Part shown: in pieces, positions 47,121 through 59,159 of the stretch
Position numbering within the stretch: the stretch's first letter is position 1
How the letters are laid out: every line of letters begins with the position of its first letter
NCBI GenBank assembly: GCA_935421135.1
Contig: OW285196.1
Coordinates: 2,885,001-2,949,000, forward strand
Length of the DNA stretch: 64,000 nt
Origin: Bugulina stolonifera
Taxonomy: Eukaryota; Bryozoa; Gymnolaemata; Cheilostomatida; Bugulidae
Reading direction: 5' to 3'
The notes under the pieces: model-generated
What the model saw: only the letters and a program-made list of their open reading frames with translations
The model's database searches: none
Told to the model about the DNA's origin: nothing
Made by a program: the position numbers and the translations under genes

Positions 47121-50100
47121 CACTACTACTACTACTACTACTACCACTACCAAGTACTACTCCTCATACCTCCTAGCTGCTGGAGCAAGCTATCTCTCTC
47201 CTCCTTGCTTCCCATAATACCTTTTAGTCCCACCTGAGATTTCTCTTTGTGATATTTTACCTTCTCTTCATTCTGCCAGAGAATAGAAAAATAAGATTAT
47301 GAAAAGCAATAATGTTAATCAGCACGTTATTGTGACGGTACATGGCAAACAGAAAGTAACAGGTAGGAGAGACTGGCAGATGGACGGACAGACAGACAAT
47401 TGACATAGACTACGAACCCCAAGAGCCTCATACAGTGTCACAAGAGTGCGGTGGGTGCCTCCTCTAATCAGGGTACCTTCTGGACCTGGTCTAGTTTTCT
47501 GACGTATGCGGATGCACTCCTCTAACTCCGTTGCAGCATCTTGTAAACGGCCCAAGTCGTGGTACACATCTCCTAGGCTAGAGTGTACCTAAACAGTAGT
47601 ACATGCATAAAATTGTGTTGCTTTACCACAATGCACTGCTATACCACGGTGCACTGCTACACCACAATGTACTGTTATATCCTACTTCATATCTATAATG
47701 TTGAAGAGACACACACCTTGGCCATATCTTCAACAGCCTCCCCAAAATGCATCATCATCATCATTTCCTTTGACTCCTCCAGATGTTCGAGGGCCTTATT
47801 TAGATTTCCTGAAGCTCTGTATGCATTACCAACGTTGTTGTGCATATGGGGCAGTCGCTAAAACAGATTATCAACCTCGTTATAACAGCAGTTAGATGGA
47901 GAGCTGTGATGTCACACGATGCCTAACGATCACAATGCCATCACCAAATAGTATATCTATCACAAACCATGTGGCGTGGCGGTAGCATTCCTATAAACAA
48001 AGATAACAAATTATGTGCATACTCGTGTTAACGACCGTTCTTGGGATCATCTCAGCAAGGGGATAACTTCCAAAAATTGTAACTGTAAATTTATGCAAGG
48101 AAAGGTATATATATGCAAAGATAGAAATGGAGCGAATAGCTATGTGCTTGCGCAACAGCAATCCTAGCTCTAAAAATGTGGTTATACAGTAGCATACCTA
48201 CTGTAGCATTGATAATGTGGTTATACAGTAGCACACCTACTGTACCATTGATAATGTGGTTATACAGTAGCACACCTACCATTGATAATGTAGTTATACA
48301 GTAGCACACCTACCATTGATAATGTGGTTATACAGTAGCATACCTACTGTAGCATTGATAATGTGGTTATACAGTAGCATACCTACTGTAGCATTGATAA
48401 TGTGGTTCTACAGTAGCACACCTACCATTGATAATGTGGTTATACAGTAGCACACCTACCATTGATAATGTGGTTATACAGTAGCACACCTACCATTGAT
48501 AATGTGGTTATACAGTAGCATACCTACTGTAGCATTGATAATGTGGTTATACAGTAGCATACCTACTGTACCATTGATAATGTGGTTATACCGTAGCACA
48601 CCTACCATTGATAATGTGGTTATACAGTAGCACACCTACCATTGATAATGTGGTTATACAGTAGCACACCTACCATTGATAATGTGGTTATACAGTAGCA
48701 CACCTACTGTAGCATTGATAATGTGGTTCTACAGTAGCACACTTACCATTGATAATGTGGTTATACAGTAGCACACCTACCATTGATAATGTGGTTATAC
48801 AGTAGCACACCTACTGTACCATTGATAATGTGGTTATACAGTAGCACACCTACCTCCGGAGGAACATTTGTAGACTGGACGAGTATCCGTATAGCAGTCT
48901 CATAATTCTCAATTTCCTTTTTGTGATTCTTGAGGCTGTCATACACCTGGGCCAGAGAATCGTGGACACTCCAGAAATCGTCTGGGTTAGCTTCTGGGGT
49001 GTAACCGATAGTACGGAGCATATCCAGGCTCTTCTCTAGCTCTATCCTTGCTTCATTATTCCTACCCATTTTGTGGTACAGCTGTAGTATTTAATAAAGC
49101 ACAATATGTGCATTACATTGTATAACTTGAATGATATAGATAGGCCCTATATCATTACTATCAACGTCACATGTACATGTACAAGCTTGGTTAGATAGTG
49201 ATTATTTATTAGTAATACAAATAGCTGTAATGTAATGCAGAGAAATAAGATGTAATATAATACAATTACAATAATACATACACACAATACAATAATAGAA
49301 TATCTGAAAGTAATGAAAAATACATGCAATATAGCAATGTACATGTACATTATACTATAGTAAAATAACAAAATATTACATACAACGTACATGTACTATA
49401 ATACAGTATATAATAAGTATACAATATAAAATACATGCAGCATAATAATTATAATATCACAGCATAATAATATATAGTCAAATATGGCATATATACCTTT
49501 CCCAGCACAGTGAGGGTCTTTGCCACTTGCTCACTGTTTACTCCATGGGCTATTTTTCTACAATAAATATAATATGTAACCCATTATAGGTGATTGGGTA
49601 ATATAATATGTGACCCGTAGGTGATTGAATAATATAATATGTGACCTGGAGATGATTGGATGATATAATATGTGACCCGTAGGTGATTGGATAATATAAG
49701 ATGTGACCTGGAGATGATTGGATAATATAATATGTGACCCGTAGGTGATTGGATAATATAATATGTGACCTGGAGATGATTGGATAATATAATATGTGAC
49801 CCGTAGGTGATTGGATAATATAAGATGTGACCTGCAGATGATTGGATAATATAAGATGTGACCCGGAGATGATTGGATAATATAATATGTGACCTGGAGA
49901 TGATTGGATAATATAATATGTGACCCGTAGGTGATTGGATAATATAATATGTGACCTGGAGATGATTGGATGATATAATATGTGACCCGTAGGTGATTGG
50001 ATAATATAAGATGTGACCTGGAGATGATTGGATAATAATAGGGAAATAATACAGTAATTTATAAAAGATTAGTAGTGCAGCCACTACAAGTCGTCCAGCA

Positions 50101-53100
50101 TACTGTCAATACTATGCAATGGGAGTTATGGTCCCCTACCCTAGGCCTGCACGGTGTTTCGGTTTCAAACGATGTGTGAACCCTCGGTGTTACACATCGG
50201 CAAATTTTTATGCACCGAATCGTACCGGCACCGTGCCCAAACGATATATCGATGGTTCGGTGTAGTTCGATGTTATCGAACCGGATCGCTATGCCAGTGT
50301 AGTCATTCAATATTCATGCGGTCTAATATCACGCGTTCTTGTTTACCTCACTTCAAACTAGGTTGCATACCTTCGCTAATCCGTTTCCACATTAACTGCT
50401 ATCGTGGCTGTGATTGATTATCAATGTTGTGGAGGTAATAGTTATTATTAAATTATAATAAATTGATTAATAATTACGTAACTTAGCAGATTCTGGTATA
50501 TTATATTCTATCGTTTGCATATGATTGCTTTGTTCATGAATAGTGTGCTGAAATGAAATAGATTAGTAGTATACGATCGAATATAATGGATTATATTACG
50601 TCTTACGTCTTCTTAAATTTAAACATACCATTGGATTAATTATTTCTATTATAATTAATCTACTACTAATGTTTAAGTTTGGTTATATTCGCTTGTAACT
50701 AAGAATAGCTACAATGCTTATAATAGTTAATCATTATTAATTATGTTTTTTTAATTTAAAATCGTTGTGTAGTTATGCTTTTGGTAAGCACCAGCTCTTT
50801 ATTTATTTAAAATAAGCTAATACTAATGTTCAATCAATATTTTGTAGGTGGAATTCATCGGACTGAGCCATCGAAATATCAAATCTGAAGACAAATCTGC
50901 TAGATTCAATCGGTGGACACACTGAATTACACCAAATCAGCAATCTATCAAATCAAGAAAGCTTGCAAGAAAGATTTCCTACATTATCATTACATCATAT
51001 GCAACTATGCTAGCGTTTCTTCTTTCTCTTGTGATATGAAGTTAGCCCATGTAATTTTAAATTTGTTATCTTTTTTGTCAATGATACGAGTGTGGTGAAA
51101 ACAATGTTTGCTGTTTTTCTTCTGTAATTTGGTCACAATCAGTAATTAATCTAATAAATTATATGTAGTCGGTTGGGTGTGTGTCCAGCCTCATGTTTTT
51201 ATATTTAATGTATTTATTAAAATTATATAAAATAGGTGAAGTAAGACCCAATGCAACTTAAGACTCACTAGACTACATGGGCAAATACAAAATCTTGGAG
51301 TAGGAGTAAGCACTGATTATTTTCATTAACCCAAATAGCCACTTAAATAAAAATAATATACATATACTATGTTTTAATGAAGCCCTGTCTGCCTGCCATA
51401 CCTGAAAATAAAATAAAACAATGATTGGCATGAACTCATGTTGCAAGAAAGTGTTGAGGATTTTTGTTCCCTTGTATTGCACGATCATGATGGGACAACT
51501 CTATTAGGCAAACTAGCTCCTGGACCGGTTCGATCCGGTATATCAAACCAAAGTTGACACCGTCTAACACCGCTTGAGACCAGGATCAAGGGGTCCGGTG
51601 CGGTTCGGTATATCGATCCAAATTTGGCATCGGTTGACACCGAATGAGACCAGGCACAAGAGAACCGGTGTCAACCGGTGTTTGATTACCACCACCCCAA
51701 AAACCGAATACCAGTGGGGAGGCAACACCGGTGCAGGCCTACCCTACCCAAACACTTGCTTGAACCAATAAAGAGAGTATCAACTGGTATAACAAACACA
51801 GCATTGTAAATGATGGATATCTCAACCCTACAGTCAAACTCTTCATGGACAACTGAATAATAGCAAATTCAAATCTGTACAGAAAGCACCCCATCATGCA
51901 GAGCTAGCTGTTTCTGCCGAGAGATTAAGGATTAGGGAGCAGCTGTGGTCTAGTGGTTAGGTCTCTGGACTTCTGTGTGGGAGTCCGAAGTTAAATTTCC
52001 TTGAAATGTTGTTGTCAGGAAGAGGATCTAGCCTTATAATGCTCCGTCCTGTGCTATAGACACTTAGTATCCTTACCATTGCATGGGATGAATGTTGGGA
52101 AGTAAAGCCAGTGAGTTTGAGAGATCACATGAATCAATACTTAACTGTATCCCCCTATATAATAATTGGTTATTATGATACAAATATAGTACATGGATCT
52201 GTGTGGTCACTGTGAGAGAGTTACTTACTCGTATTTGATAGCCTCTTGGAAATCTTTAACCGCTTCCATGTGTTTACCATTGCGTTCCTTCAGTTTGCCT
52301 GATTGCAGTAGAACCCTGACTTTGTTCCTAGCTTCCTGGAAGAGGAGTAAAGCACGTGACATGCAGTGTAATAACAGGAAATGAGTGCAGCGGATATGTG
52401 AACATAAGAGATGGACTTGTGTGAAAAACATCAGATAAAAAGATTCATTCCAAGTAGCAATGCCAGCTTTAGCTGTTACATCCAAGGCCGACCCACGACA
52501 TCTCAGAAATACCATGACAGCTCAGTCTATTCACAATAGAAATGTATAACAAACAAACAATATTTCACATAATAAGACACACCCAGAACAACATATAAAC
52601 TTGTTCCTATCTTGTGCTGACAAATGATGGAAAATGTGACAAAACACAAACCCTTTCATCTACGGCCATAGCTTGAGCATTTTTCGGTGAGATTGGTTGA
52701 CCGTCATTGTTAGCGGATTGCAAGGCAGTCTGATACTTGTTATCATTATTCACACCGTCACCAGTATTGGCTGCTGAAGGTGGTAGTCGAGCAGCCTGAT
52801 TGGCTTGAGCTTTCTCTATGTTACTCGGTGGCTCAGGTCTTGGCCGCATTTGATAAGTGGATGCTTCAGATTTGTTTGTCCTGTAAGCTGATGCCTAGAG
52901 ATAATGATAGCACAAACAGTTAGAGGTGTCTATGTAAACAGTTAGATATCAATGTGTCTATGTAAACAGTTAGATATCAATGTGTCTATGTAAACAGTTA
53001 GATATCAATGTGTCTATGTAAACAGTTAGATATCAATGTGTCTATGTAAACAGTTAGATATCAATGTGTCTATGTAAACAGTTAGATATCAATGTGTCTA

Positions 53101-56100
53101 TGTAAACAGTTAGATATCAATGTGTCTATGTAAACAGTTAGATATCAATGTGTCTATGTAAACAGTTAGATATCAATGTGTCTATGTAAACAGTTAAATA
53201 TCAATGTGTCTATGTAAACAGTTAGATATCAATGTGTCTATGTAAACAGTTAGATATCAATGTGTCTATATAATCTATATCCTCGCAAAAGGAACGATTA
53301 GAACTACTAAACCCTGTTACAATGGTCAGAGAACAGCATGGAAGGAACAGAACAGCAGACAATAACAAATGTCACTACATGCCCATTCTGCTTCCATTAC
53401 CATATTGAGAAGAACAAGGATTTCTTAAAATAAACCAAAATATGAATGCCACATTTTTGTTATTCTATTTGAACAGCATTATATAACGAAGATGTTTCAA
53501 GACATTATATTTATTTTCAAAAGGTCTTCTGGCGCCAGTGTTGTTCATCTCTATGCTAGAATGATGGGCACCAACCTCTGCACGAGTCCCGATTCTCATT
53601 GGCCTCTCCAGCTCCTCAGTACTCCTCCGTTGCATACCATGGCCGCCATTTTGTCTGAATGCTGCCACAGCTCCCTGCTGACGCAACCTCTCAGCTTGTA
53701 GATCACTTTCTTTCTGCAGCTGCCGTAAGTGCTGTGGCTGATGCTCTGGTTTGTATTGCTGACCGGGCTTAGGTTTTGGTACAAAGGAACGAGGGGCAGG
53801 TACGGGTCGTCCCCTTCCACCCTTACTTGTGGCACCCTGTACAGCAGCAATAATATCACATGTTTAATCACAGTACATAGTACATAGCATATTGTTACCA
53901 TATTATGATATAAATAATAGTCACTGATAAACACTTATGCATGTGTGCTCAATCATTGTCTCCATTACCAAGCCTTATCCGTGCAGTACTATTATGAATA
54001 TTTATGTTTACAGAAGTTTTGTTGTCATACCTGAGTTTAAACGGTGCTTGTTGTGTATTTATTTATCAGACTATATTTTAGCTGTTGAAGGTATTCAGTT
54101 TGAGATAAAGCTAGCATGGTGAAAGCTGCAAATACATGTCACTCTAAATTATATAATCATACAACAATGTGCTATTAGACTGAGGACTTACACCGTGAGC
54201 ACCAATGTTGGTACGGGGAGTACGGGGAGGTGGGTTCTCATTCAGAGGTGCAATAGCTCTTGGCATGCTGACAACTGGGGGCTCATGTACCATAGAATTC
54301 AGCTACAAATACATTTGCATATCAATGTTACTGACCATATGACATCAGTGTTACTGACCATATGACATCAGTGCTACTGACTATACGATATCAGTGTTAC
54401 TGACCATATGATATCAGTGTTACTGACCATATGTATCAGTGTTACTGACCATATGATATCAGTGTTACTGACCATACGATATCAGTGTTACTGACCATAT
54501 GATATCAGTGTTACTGACCATATGACATCAGTGTTACTGACCATATGATATCAGTGTTACTGACCATACGATATCAGTGTTACTGACCATATGATATCAG
54601 TGTTACTGACCATATGTATTAGTGTTACTGACCATATGATATCAGTGTTACTGACCATACGATATCAGTGTTGCTGACCATATGATATCAGTGTTACTGA
54701 CCATATGACATCAGTGTTACTGACCATATGATATCAGTGTGACTGACCATATGATATCAGTGTTACTGACCATTCGATATCAGTGTTACTGACCATACGA
54801 TATCAGTGTTACTGACCATATGATATCAGTGTTACTGACCATATGTATCAGTGTTACTGACCATATGATATCAGTGTTACTGACCATATGATATCAGTGT
54901 TACTGACCATATGATATCAGTGTTACTGATCATATGATATCAGTGTTACTGACCATACGATATCAGTGTTACTGACCATATGATATCAGTGTTACTGATC
55001 ATATGATATCAGTGCTACTGACCATATGATATCAGTGTTACTGACCATATGACATCAGTGTTACTGACCATATGATATCAGTGTGACTGACCATACGATA
55101 TCAGTGTTACTGACCATATGATATCAGTGTTACTGACCATATGACATCAGTGTTACTGATCAAATGATATCAGTGTTACTGACCATACGATATCAGTGTT
55201 ACTGACCATATGATATCAGTGTTACTGATCATATGATATCAGTGCTACTGACCATATGATATCAGTGTTACTGACCATATGACACCAGTGTTACTGACCA
55301 TATGATATCAGTGTGACTGACCATACGATATCAGTGTTACTGACCATAGGATATCAGTGTTACTGACCATATGACATCAGTGTTACTGACCATATGATAT
55401 CAGTGTGACTGACCATATGATATCAGTGTTACTGACCATGTGATATCAGTGTTACTGACCATATAATATCAGTGTTACTGACCATATGATATCAGTGTTA
55501 CTGATCATATGATATCAGTGTTACTGACCATATGATATCAAAGTCTCTGACCTCTAACACTTGTAAACATGTTTGGAATTACGCTAAGAGCAGATCTGGA
55601 AGAAATAATAAAGAAGATGTCATGTTACAACTAAACTTACTGTGTGTCTAATAATATCATCGGGGATCTCATCAACCTGAAATAATGCAAAAAAATAATA
55701 CAACATGATATACATGTATAACAGTATTATGTATGATACCTGTATATTATATTGTACATTGTACTGTACACTGTGCAGCACATTGTATCGAACATTCTAT
55801 CAATATAATGGAACATAAATGTATCTGACAAGCAAGTGGCTGACACAAAAGTCATTCTAACAAGGTGCCTGTTTCACGCTAGCTCCAATACGTGTAGTTG
55901 CAGCAAACAATTACACTGCAGTTATCTATAGAAGAGTAAATGCTGTAACAATGTGTAATGATATTCCACGAGCAGACTAGGTTAGTTATTATATAACTAT
56001 GACTAAAATTTCGATGCTGACAGTTCATAGAAGCATGTTACACTCTAGCACCTGGTATGTCTATGATAGGTTATATCACCTGATATGTCTATGATAGGTT

Positions 56101-58997
56101 ATATCACCTGATATGTCTATGATAGGTTATATCACCTGATGTCTATGGTAGGTTATATCACCTGATGTCTATGGTAGGTTATATCACCTGATGTCTATGA
56201 TAGGTTATATCACCTGATGTCTATGGTAGGTTATATCACCTGATGTCTATGGTAGGTTATATCACCTGATGTCTATGGTAGGTTATATCACCTGATGTCT
56301 ATGGTAGGCTATATCACCTGATGTCTATGGTAGGTTATATCACCTGATGTCTATGGTAGGCTATATCACCTGATGTCTATGGTAGGCTATATCACCTGAT
56401 ATATCTAAGTTACACTCTGTCATCTGATATGTCTATGGTACGTTCTACCACCTGATATGTCTATGGTAGGCTATATCACCTGACGTCTATGTTACACTTT
56501 ATCAGCTGGTATGTCTATGTTACACTCTATCACCTGATATGTCTATGTTTATATATTACAAACCACTCACCTCAGGTACAGCAGACTTTAGTTCATCTAG
56601 AGAGAGACCTGAAAACACAGCATTAGATTTTCACCATCAAATATTTACCAATATTATATCACCACCACCCATAACTAAGGCTGCTAATAAGTAATGCTTC
56701 CAATGGGACTCTATAGAGACATATTTGCTTATCGCAATATTTGTTATTTCAGTTACACCAAGCTGTGCATTTCCTTGGTAAATATAATGGAATATATTGC
56801 ATGTAATATAGTATAATATATATGTAATATAATATACCATAATACAATACAGTACAATATTAACGGTACAAGGGCAAAGCAGTGTAATGCAGCGCAATGC
56901 AGTGCAATGCAGCGCAATGCAGCGCAATGCAGTGTAATGCAGTGCAATGCAGTGCAGTACAATACAATATACACGTAAATGTACATGTAATATAGTACAA
57001 TGTAATATATCATTGCTGTCCCTGGCAGCTTGAGAACTTTGGATCAGTGTATTTCACACCTTTTAATAAATACGCTTCACTGCAAATACACAGAATTGCC
57101 AAGGAGGGCTCCTAGGTGTATCTCTGAGCTGCACTGATGAGGTGTCAAACATCGAAACAGAACACTGTATACATAACATTGAGTGTACATGTATCCCCCA
57201 GTTGGAGAGCTCAAGGAATTAGTACCAGTTGTCATGCAATAGGCTACTGAACTCACCTATACTAGGGAACCCCGAAGCATCTCCTGGAACAGTCGACGTA
57301 GAGGATGTGGAGTCATCACTCTGCACTGACGGAGGTGGAGGTGGGTCTACATAACAGAACAGCGCAATAGAGCATGATCACCCTCTGGGTAAGCTAACAG
57401 TTAGTCACCTTGCTAACACAACGTAACTAACTGCTTACACAGGAGAAACTGGAATTCTCAGTTGACTTTGGACACAAAAATATCCCAGATATGATACACA
57501 TTATATATTCAGCCTACAAACAAGATGTAGAAATATGAAAATCCAATCACGTTTGCAGAGCACAGTTGAAAACTGATTCCTGGCAAAGATTCCCGGTGTT
57601 AACTATCTACCTCTATAGACGGGGCCTATCCAAGTATTCCACAATTTTGGTGAATGACAATGGTATATAGCTATTCACATTCACCTGTAAATCTTTGAGC
57701 ATTAACATAACCTGCTGCCTGGGGACCCATGCTCCTGCTAGGTTCATAATCGCGTAATGCTTGTAGGACCTCTTTGTGTTGGGGAAAATCTCTCTCTAAT
57801 GTTTGCAAAGGCTGTTCCGCTTGAACAATGTTACCCATGGAGTAGTTAGTAGGAGCCGTGTATACTGGTCCCAGCATTGATGGCGTAGTATCTAAAGAGT
57901 ATCGTATACATGTACAATGTATATGCAAGTTGGACAAGAACCAAATCACGTTTAGTTTATTCTACGTAGTTTGGAAATAATACTGTCTAACAGGCCATTT
58001 TCACATGTTAGATAATCAATATTCTAGATTGGAGGGTGCCCAAAGCTGAATGCATAGGATTTCGACACATAGTTCAATAAAGAATAAACATTGTTCAGTC
58101 GTGTACCTACCTCCAAATATGGCAAGCTTATGTTTTATTATAACAATGGCATATATTATGGTATATACATTGTACCTAGACTAACAACTAACCTGTAGTT
58201 GTAACTGAATGTCCAAACAAACTTCCAACGGTTTCATTTTCTGAAAAACTACAAAACAATAAACTTTGTAGAATATAAACTATAACACTACATCACCGGA
58301 ACAAACAAGTGTAATGTTCATGTACCTTCTATACACGTCTAGGATATTTTCGCTCCGTCATGAAACACATTAACTTATGAAAGCAAATCTTAATAGATAT
58401 AAATGTGGTGTAGGTTTGAGAACAATTCAACAGATGACAGATGACAGAAGAGCATCGCTCCATGACTCAGGATGAGTGTAGGAGATGTAGCTCTACCATC
58501 CAGCTATATGTACTTACTGTAATTGTAAACTGCAAGCCTAGAAATCTTAGCTCACAATTGAAGCCAGAATATTAGTACTAATAGACACCAGTACTAGTGC
58601 TAATAGATACCAGTACTAGTACTAATAGACACCAGTACTAGTACTAATAGACACCAGTACTAGTACTAATAGACACCAGTACTAGTGGTAATAGATACCA
58701 GTACTAGTGGTGATAGATACCAGTACTAGTGCTAATAGACACCAGTACTAGTAGTAATAGATAACAGCACCAGTACTAATCATGGACCTCAACACAAATG
58801 CTAGTACAAGTAGTACAATGTATATAACAATTATAGCCTACCTAAATGCATATACACTGCTACAGTAGAACACTAATATTTCACTACCCAACAGAACCAT
58901 TTAATAGATCAAGTCTGATAGGCCATATAAGATAAGATTCTTTCTCACCTTTGACCTGATGCTGGGTACGACACTTCTGACGCAGGTGGAACGCCAT
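43143..58997 (-). CDS. Tetratricopeptide-repeat protein, ~988 aa, at least 23 exons
   Basis: Exons, 3' to 5' on the minus strand: 43143-43288, 43537-43636, 44046-44153, 44766-44855, 45165-45352, 45674-45860, 46229-46357, 46562-46698, 47170-47272, 47418-47588, 47717-47857, 48854-49081, 49497-49557, 52229-52335, 52652-52894, 53576-53826, 54194-54302, 55641-55676, 56571-56608, 57257-57346, 57685-57891, 58193-58240, 58949-58997. All phases agree. The C-terminal ~640 residues are about ten TPR helix pairs (ALCHNNVGNAYRKTNQFPKAE, YNNLGVLYQTWGKLDLALE, YHNIGNTLIKMGDLQGAY), ending LLNDTFVPE and a stop. TPRs form superhelical protein-binding scaffolds, so an adaptor role is inferred. I cannot name the orthologue. 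The start at 58,997 is a choice, and upstream exons may exist. Confidence 0.85.
44372..44557 (-). repeat. tRNA-like core inside inverted arms (copy B)
   Basis: Orthologous position to 4815-5001, with slightly better arm pairing (GTTTCAAATCCATG against CATGGATTTGAAAC, and CAAGTCTCTGACTGCTCA). The B box GGTTCAAACCC is kept on the minus strand. Confidence 0.75.
46896..47157. repeat. Intronic trinucleotide microsatellite (copy B)
   Basis: About 260 bp of TAC/ACT triplets with GCT, GCC and CAC variants, in the same intron as the 900-bp run of copy A. The Val-rich and Ala-rich frames it generates are not genes. Confidence 0.96.
48174..48852. repeat. 34-41-bp minisatellite, 19 units, containing a splice-donor copy
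   Basis: Each unit contains GTTATACAGTAGCA (or GTTCTACAGTAGCA) plus CACCTACCATTGATAATGTG. I count 19 units; the longer ones have an extra TGTAGC/TGTACC. On the minus strand each unit includes a GTAGGT(G/A)TGC motif. The last one, touching the exon at 48,854, is the actual 5' splice site. Copy A has two units only. Confidence 0.95.
49570..50036. repeat. ~30-bp minisatellite, about 15 units (copy B)
   Basis: Alternating units GACCCGTAGGTGATTGGATA and GACCTGGAGATGATTGGATA, each followed by ATATAATATGT or ATATAAGATGT. The array begins about 12 bp from the acceptor of exon 49,497-49,557. Copy A has about five units at 10,307-10,465. The long frame through it (49,584-50,084) is an artefact of the repeat. 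Confidence 0.95.
50142..51741. mobile_element. 1.6-kb hAT-like DNA transposon with perfect 8-bp target duplication
   Basis: The element is flanked by CCCTACCC at 50,134-50,141 and 51,742-51,749. Copy A at ~10,561-10,568 has a single CCCTACCC, the exact empty site. The ends are inverted: TAGGCCTGCAC at the left and GTGCAGGCCTA at the right. Subterminal sequences on both sides are full of CGGT/ACCG motifs (AACCGG, GGTTCGGT, ACACCG). An 8-bp duplication and TAGG-type tips are typical of hAT. No transposase is recognisable, so it is non-autonomous. Confidence 0.93.
51938..52150 (+). repeat. tRNA-derived SINE
   Basis: GTGGTCTAGTGGTTAGG (A box) is followed by CTCTGGACTTCTGTGTGGGAG and a degenerate B box (GAAGTTAAATTTCC), as in SINEs derived from tRNA. 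The body continues to about 52,150. It lies in the intron upstream of exon 49,497-49,557 and was present before the duplication. Confidence 0.65.
52927..53268. repeat. 28-bp minisatellite, ~12 units
   Basis: Near-identical head-to-tail units TGTCTATGTAAACAGTTAGA + TATCAATG in the intron beside exon 52,652-52,894, starting about 30 bp from its acceptor. Near-perfect identity suggests recent expansion. The rest of the intron to 53,575 is unremarkable. Confidence 0.97.
54318..55542. repeat. 23-bp minisatellite, ~50 units
   Basis: Units ATATCAGTGTTACTGACCAT + ATG with CGAT, GACATC and TGAC variants fill nearly the whole intron between exons 55,641-55,676 and 54,194-54,302. Variants occur in a higher-order pattern, for example repeated blocks ending in ATGTATCAGTG. 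It begins about 20 bp from the acceptor. Confidence 0.97.
56050..56545. repeat. ~26-bp minisatellite, ~15 units
   Basis: Units ATATCACCTGATGTCTATGG + TAGGTT with ATATGTC variants, ending about 25 bp before the splice donor of exon 56,571-56,608. Bases 55,680-56,050 hold no other feature. Confidence 0.94.
56875..56962. repeat. 10-bp tandem repeat (GCAATGCAGT)n
   Basis: Eight to nine units of GCAATGCAGT/GCAATGCAGC in the intron between exons 57,257-57,346 and 56,571-56,608. Reading frames through it are Cys/Leu-rich artefacts. Confidence 0.9.
58567..58785. repeat. 22-bp minisatellite, ~9 units
   Basis: Units ACCAGTACTAGTACTAATAG + AC with GTGCT and GTGGT variants, in the intron between exons 58,949-58,997 and 58,193-58,240. 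Confidence 0.93.
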
Positions 58998-59159
58998 ATA
59001 ATGCTAGAACACAAAAACACACTTTGCATATTTGAGAATGTCAAAGTTTTGAATTTAGGCTACGCGTGTGATCAACTCTCTACATTCAACAGGACTTACT
59101 TGGGAACATTGACACTGAAACTACAGCATTGATTATCTCGTGACTAGTTCAGTGCATAG

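Larger units (their letters stand above)
41408..52797. repeat. Segmental duplication, copy B (complete-gene copy)
   Basis: Counterpart of 73-11,126. The LINE and solo-LTR sites are empty here (at ~41,692 and ~49,490) and the exon lost from copy A is present at 52,229-52,335. Copy B alone carries a hAT-like element (50,142-51,741), ~264 bp at about 49,130-49,393, and expanded minisatellites. Copy B continues into the 5' part of the gene beyond 52,797, so it represents the ancestral locus. Confidence 0.93.
52652..57891 (-). other. Low-complexity N-terminal half of the TPR protein
   Basis: Seven exons encode a Pro/Ser/Arg-rich, presumably disordered region: PPPPPSVQSDDSTSSTS, VPAPRSFVPKPKPGQQYKPE, a charged helix KESDLQAERLRQQG, and MRPRPEPPSNIEKAQANQAA just before the first TPR. 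Two tiny exons of 38 and 36 bp join to give a conserved-looking acidic motif, LSLDELKSAVPEVDEIPDD. The junction of 54,194-54,302 with the next exon stays open only if the acceptor AG at 53,827-53,828 is used. The nearer-looking acceptor at 53,838-53,840 would give an early stop. That join needs transcript evidence. Confidence 0.65.

Noticed and set aside
46872..47153. Val/Ala-rich 93-aa frame
   Set aside because: Same intronic triplet repeat in copy B; no start context and no domain.
49584..50084. 166-aa frame with repeated HILYYPI units
   Set aside because: The 30-bp minisatellite is a multiple of three and so stays open. It lies in an intron.
52927..55542. CRISPR-like regular repeats
   Set aside because: The units are contiguous with no unique spacers, in introns of a eukaryotic gene; these are minisatellites.
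56637..57013. Two Cys/Leu/Tyr-rich frames
   Set aside because: Produced by the GCAATGCAGT repeat and TATA-rich intron sequence.
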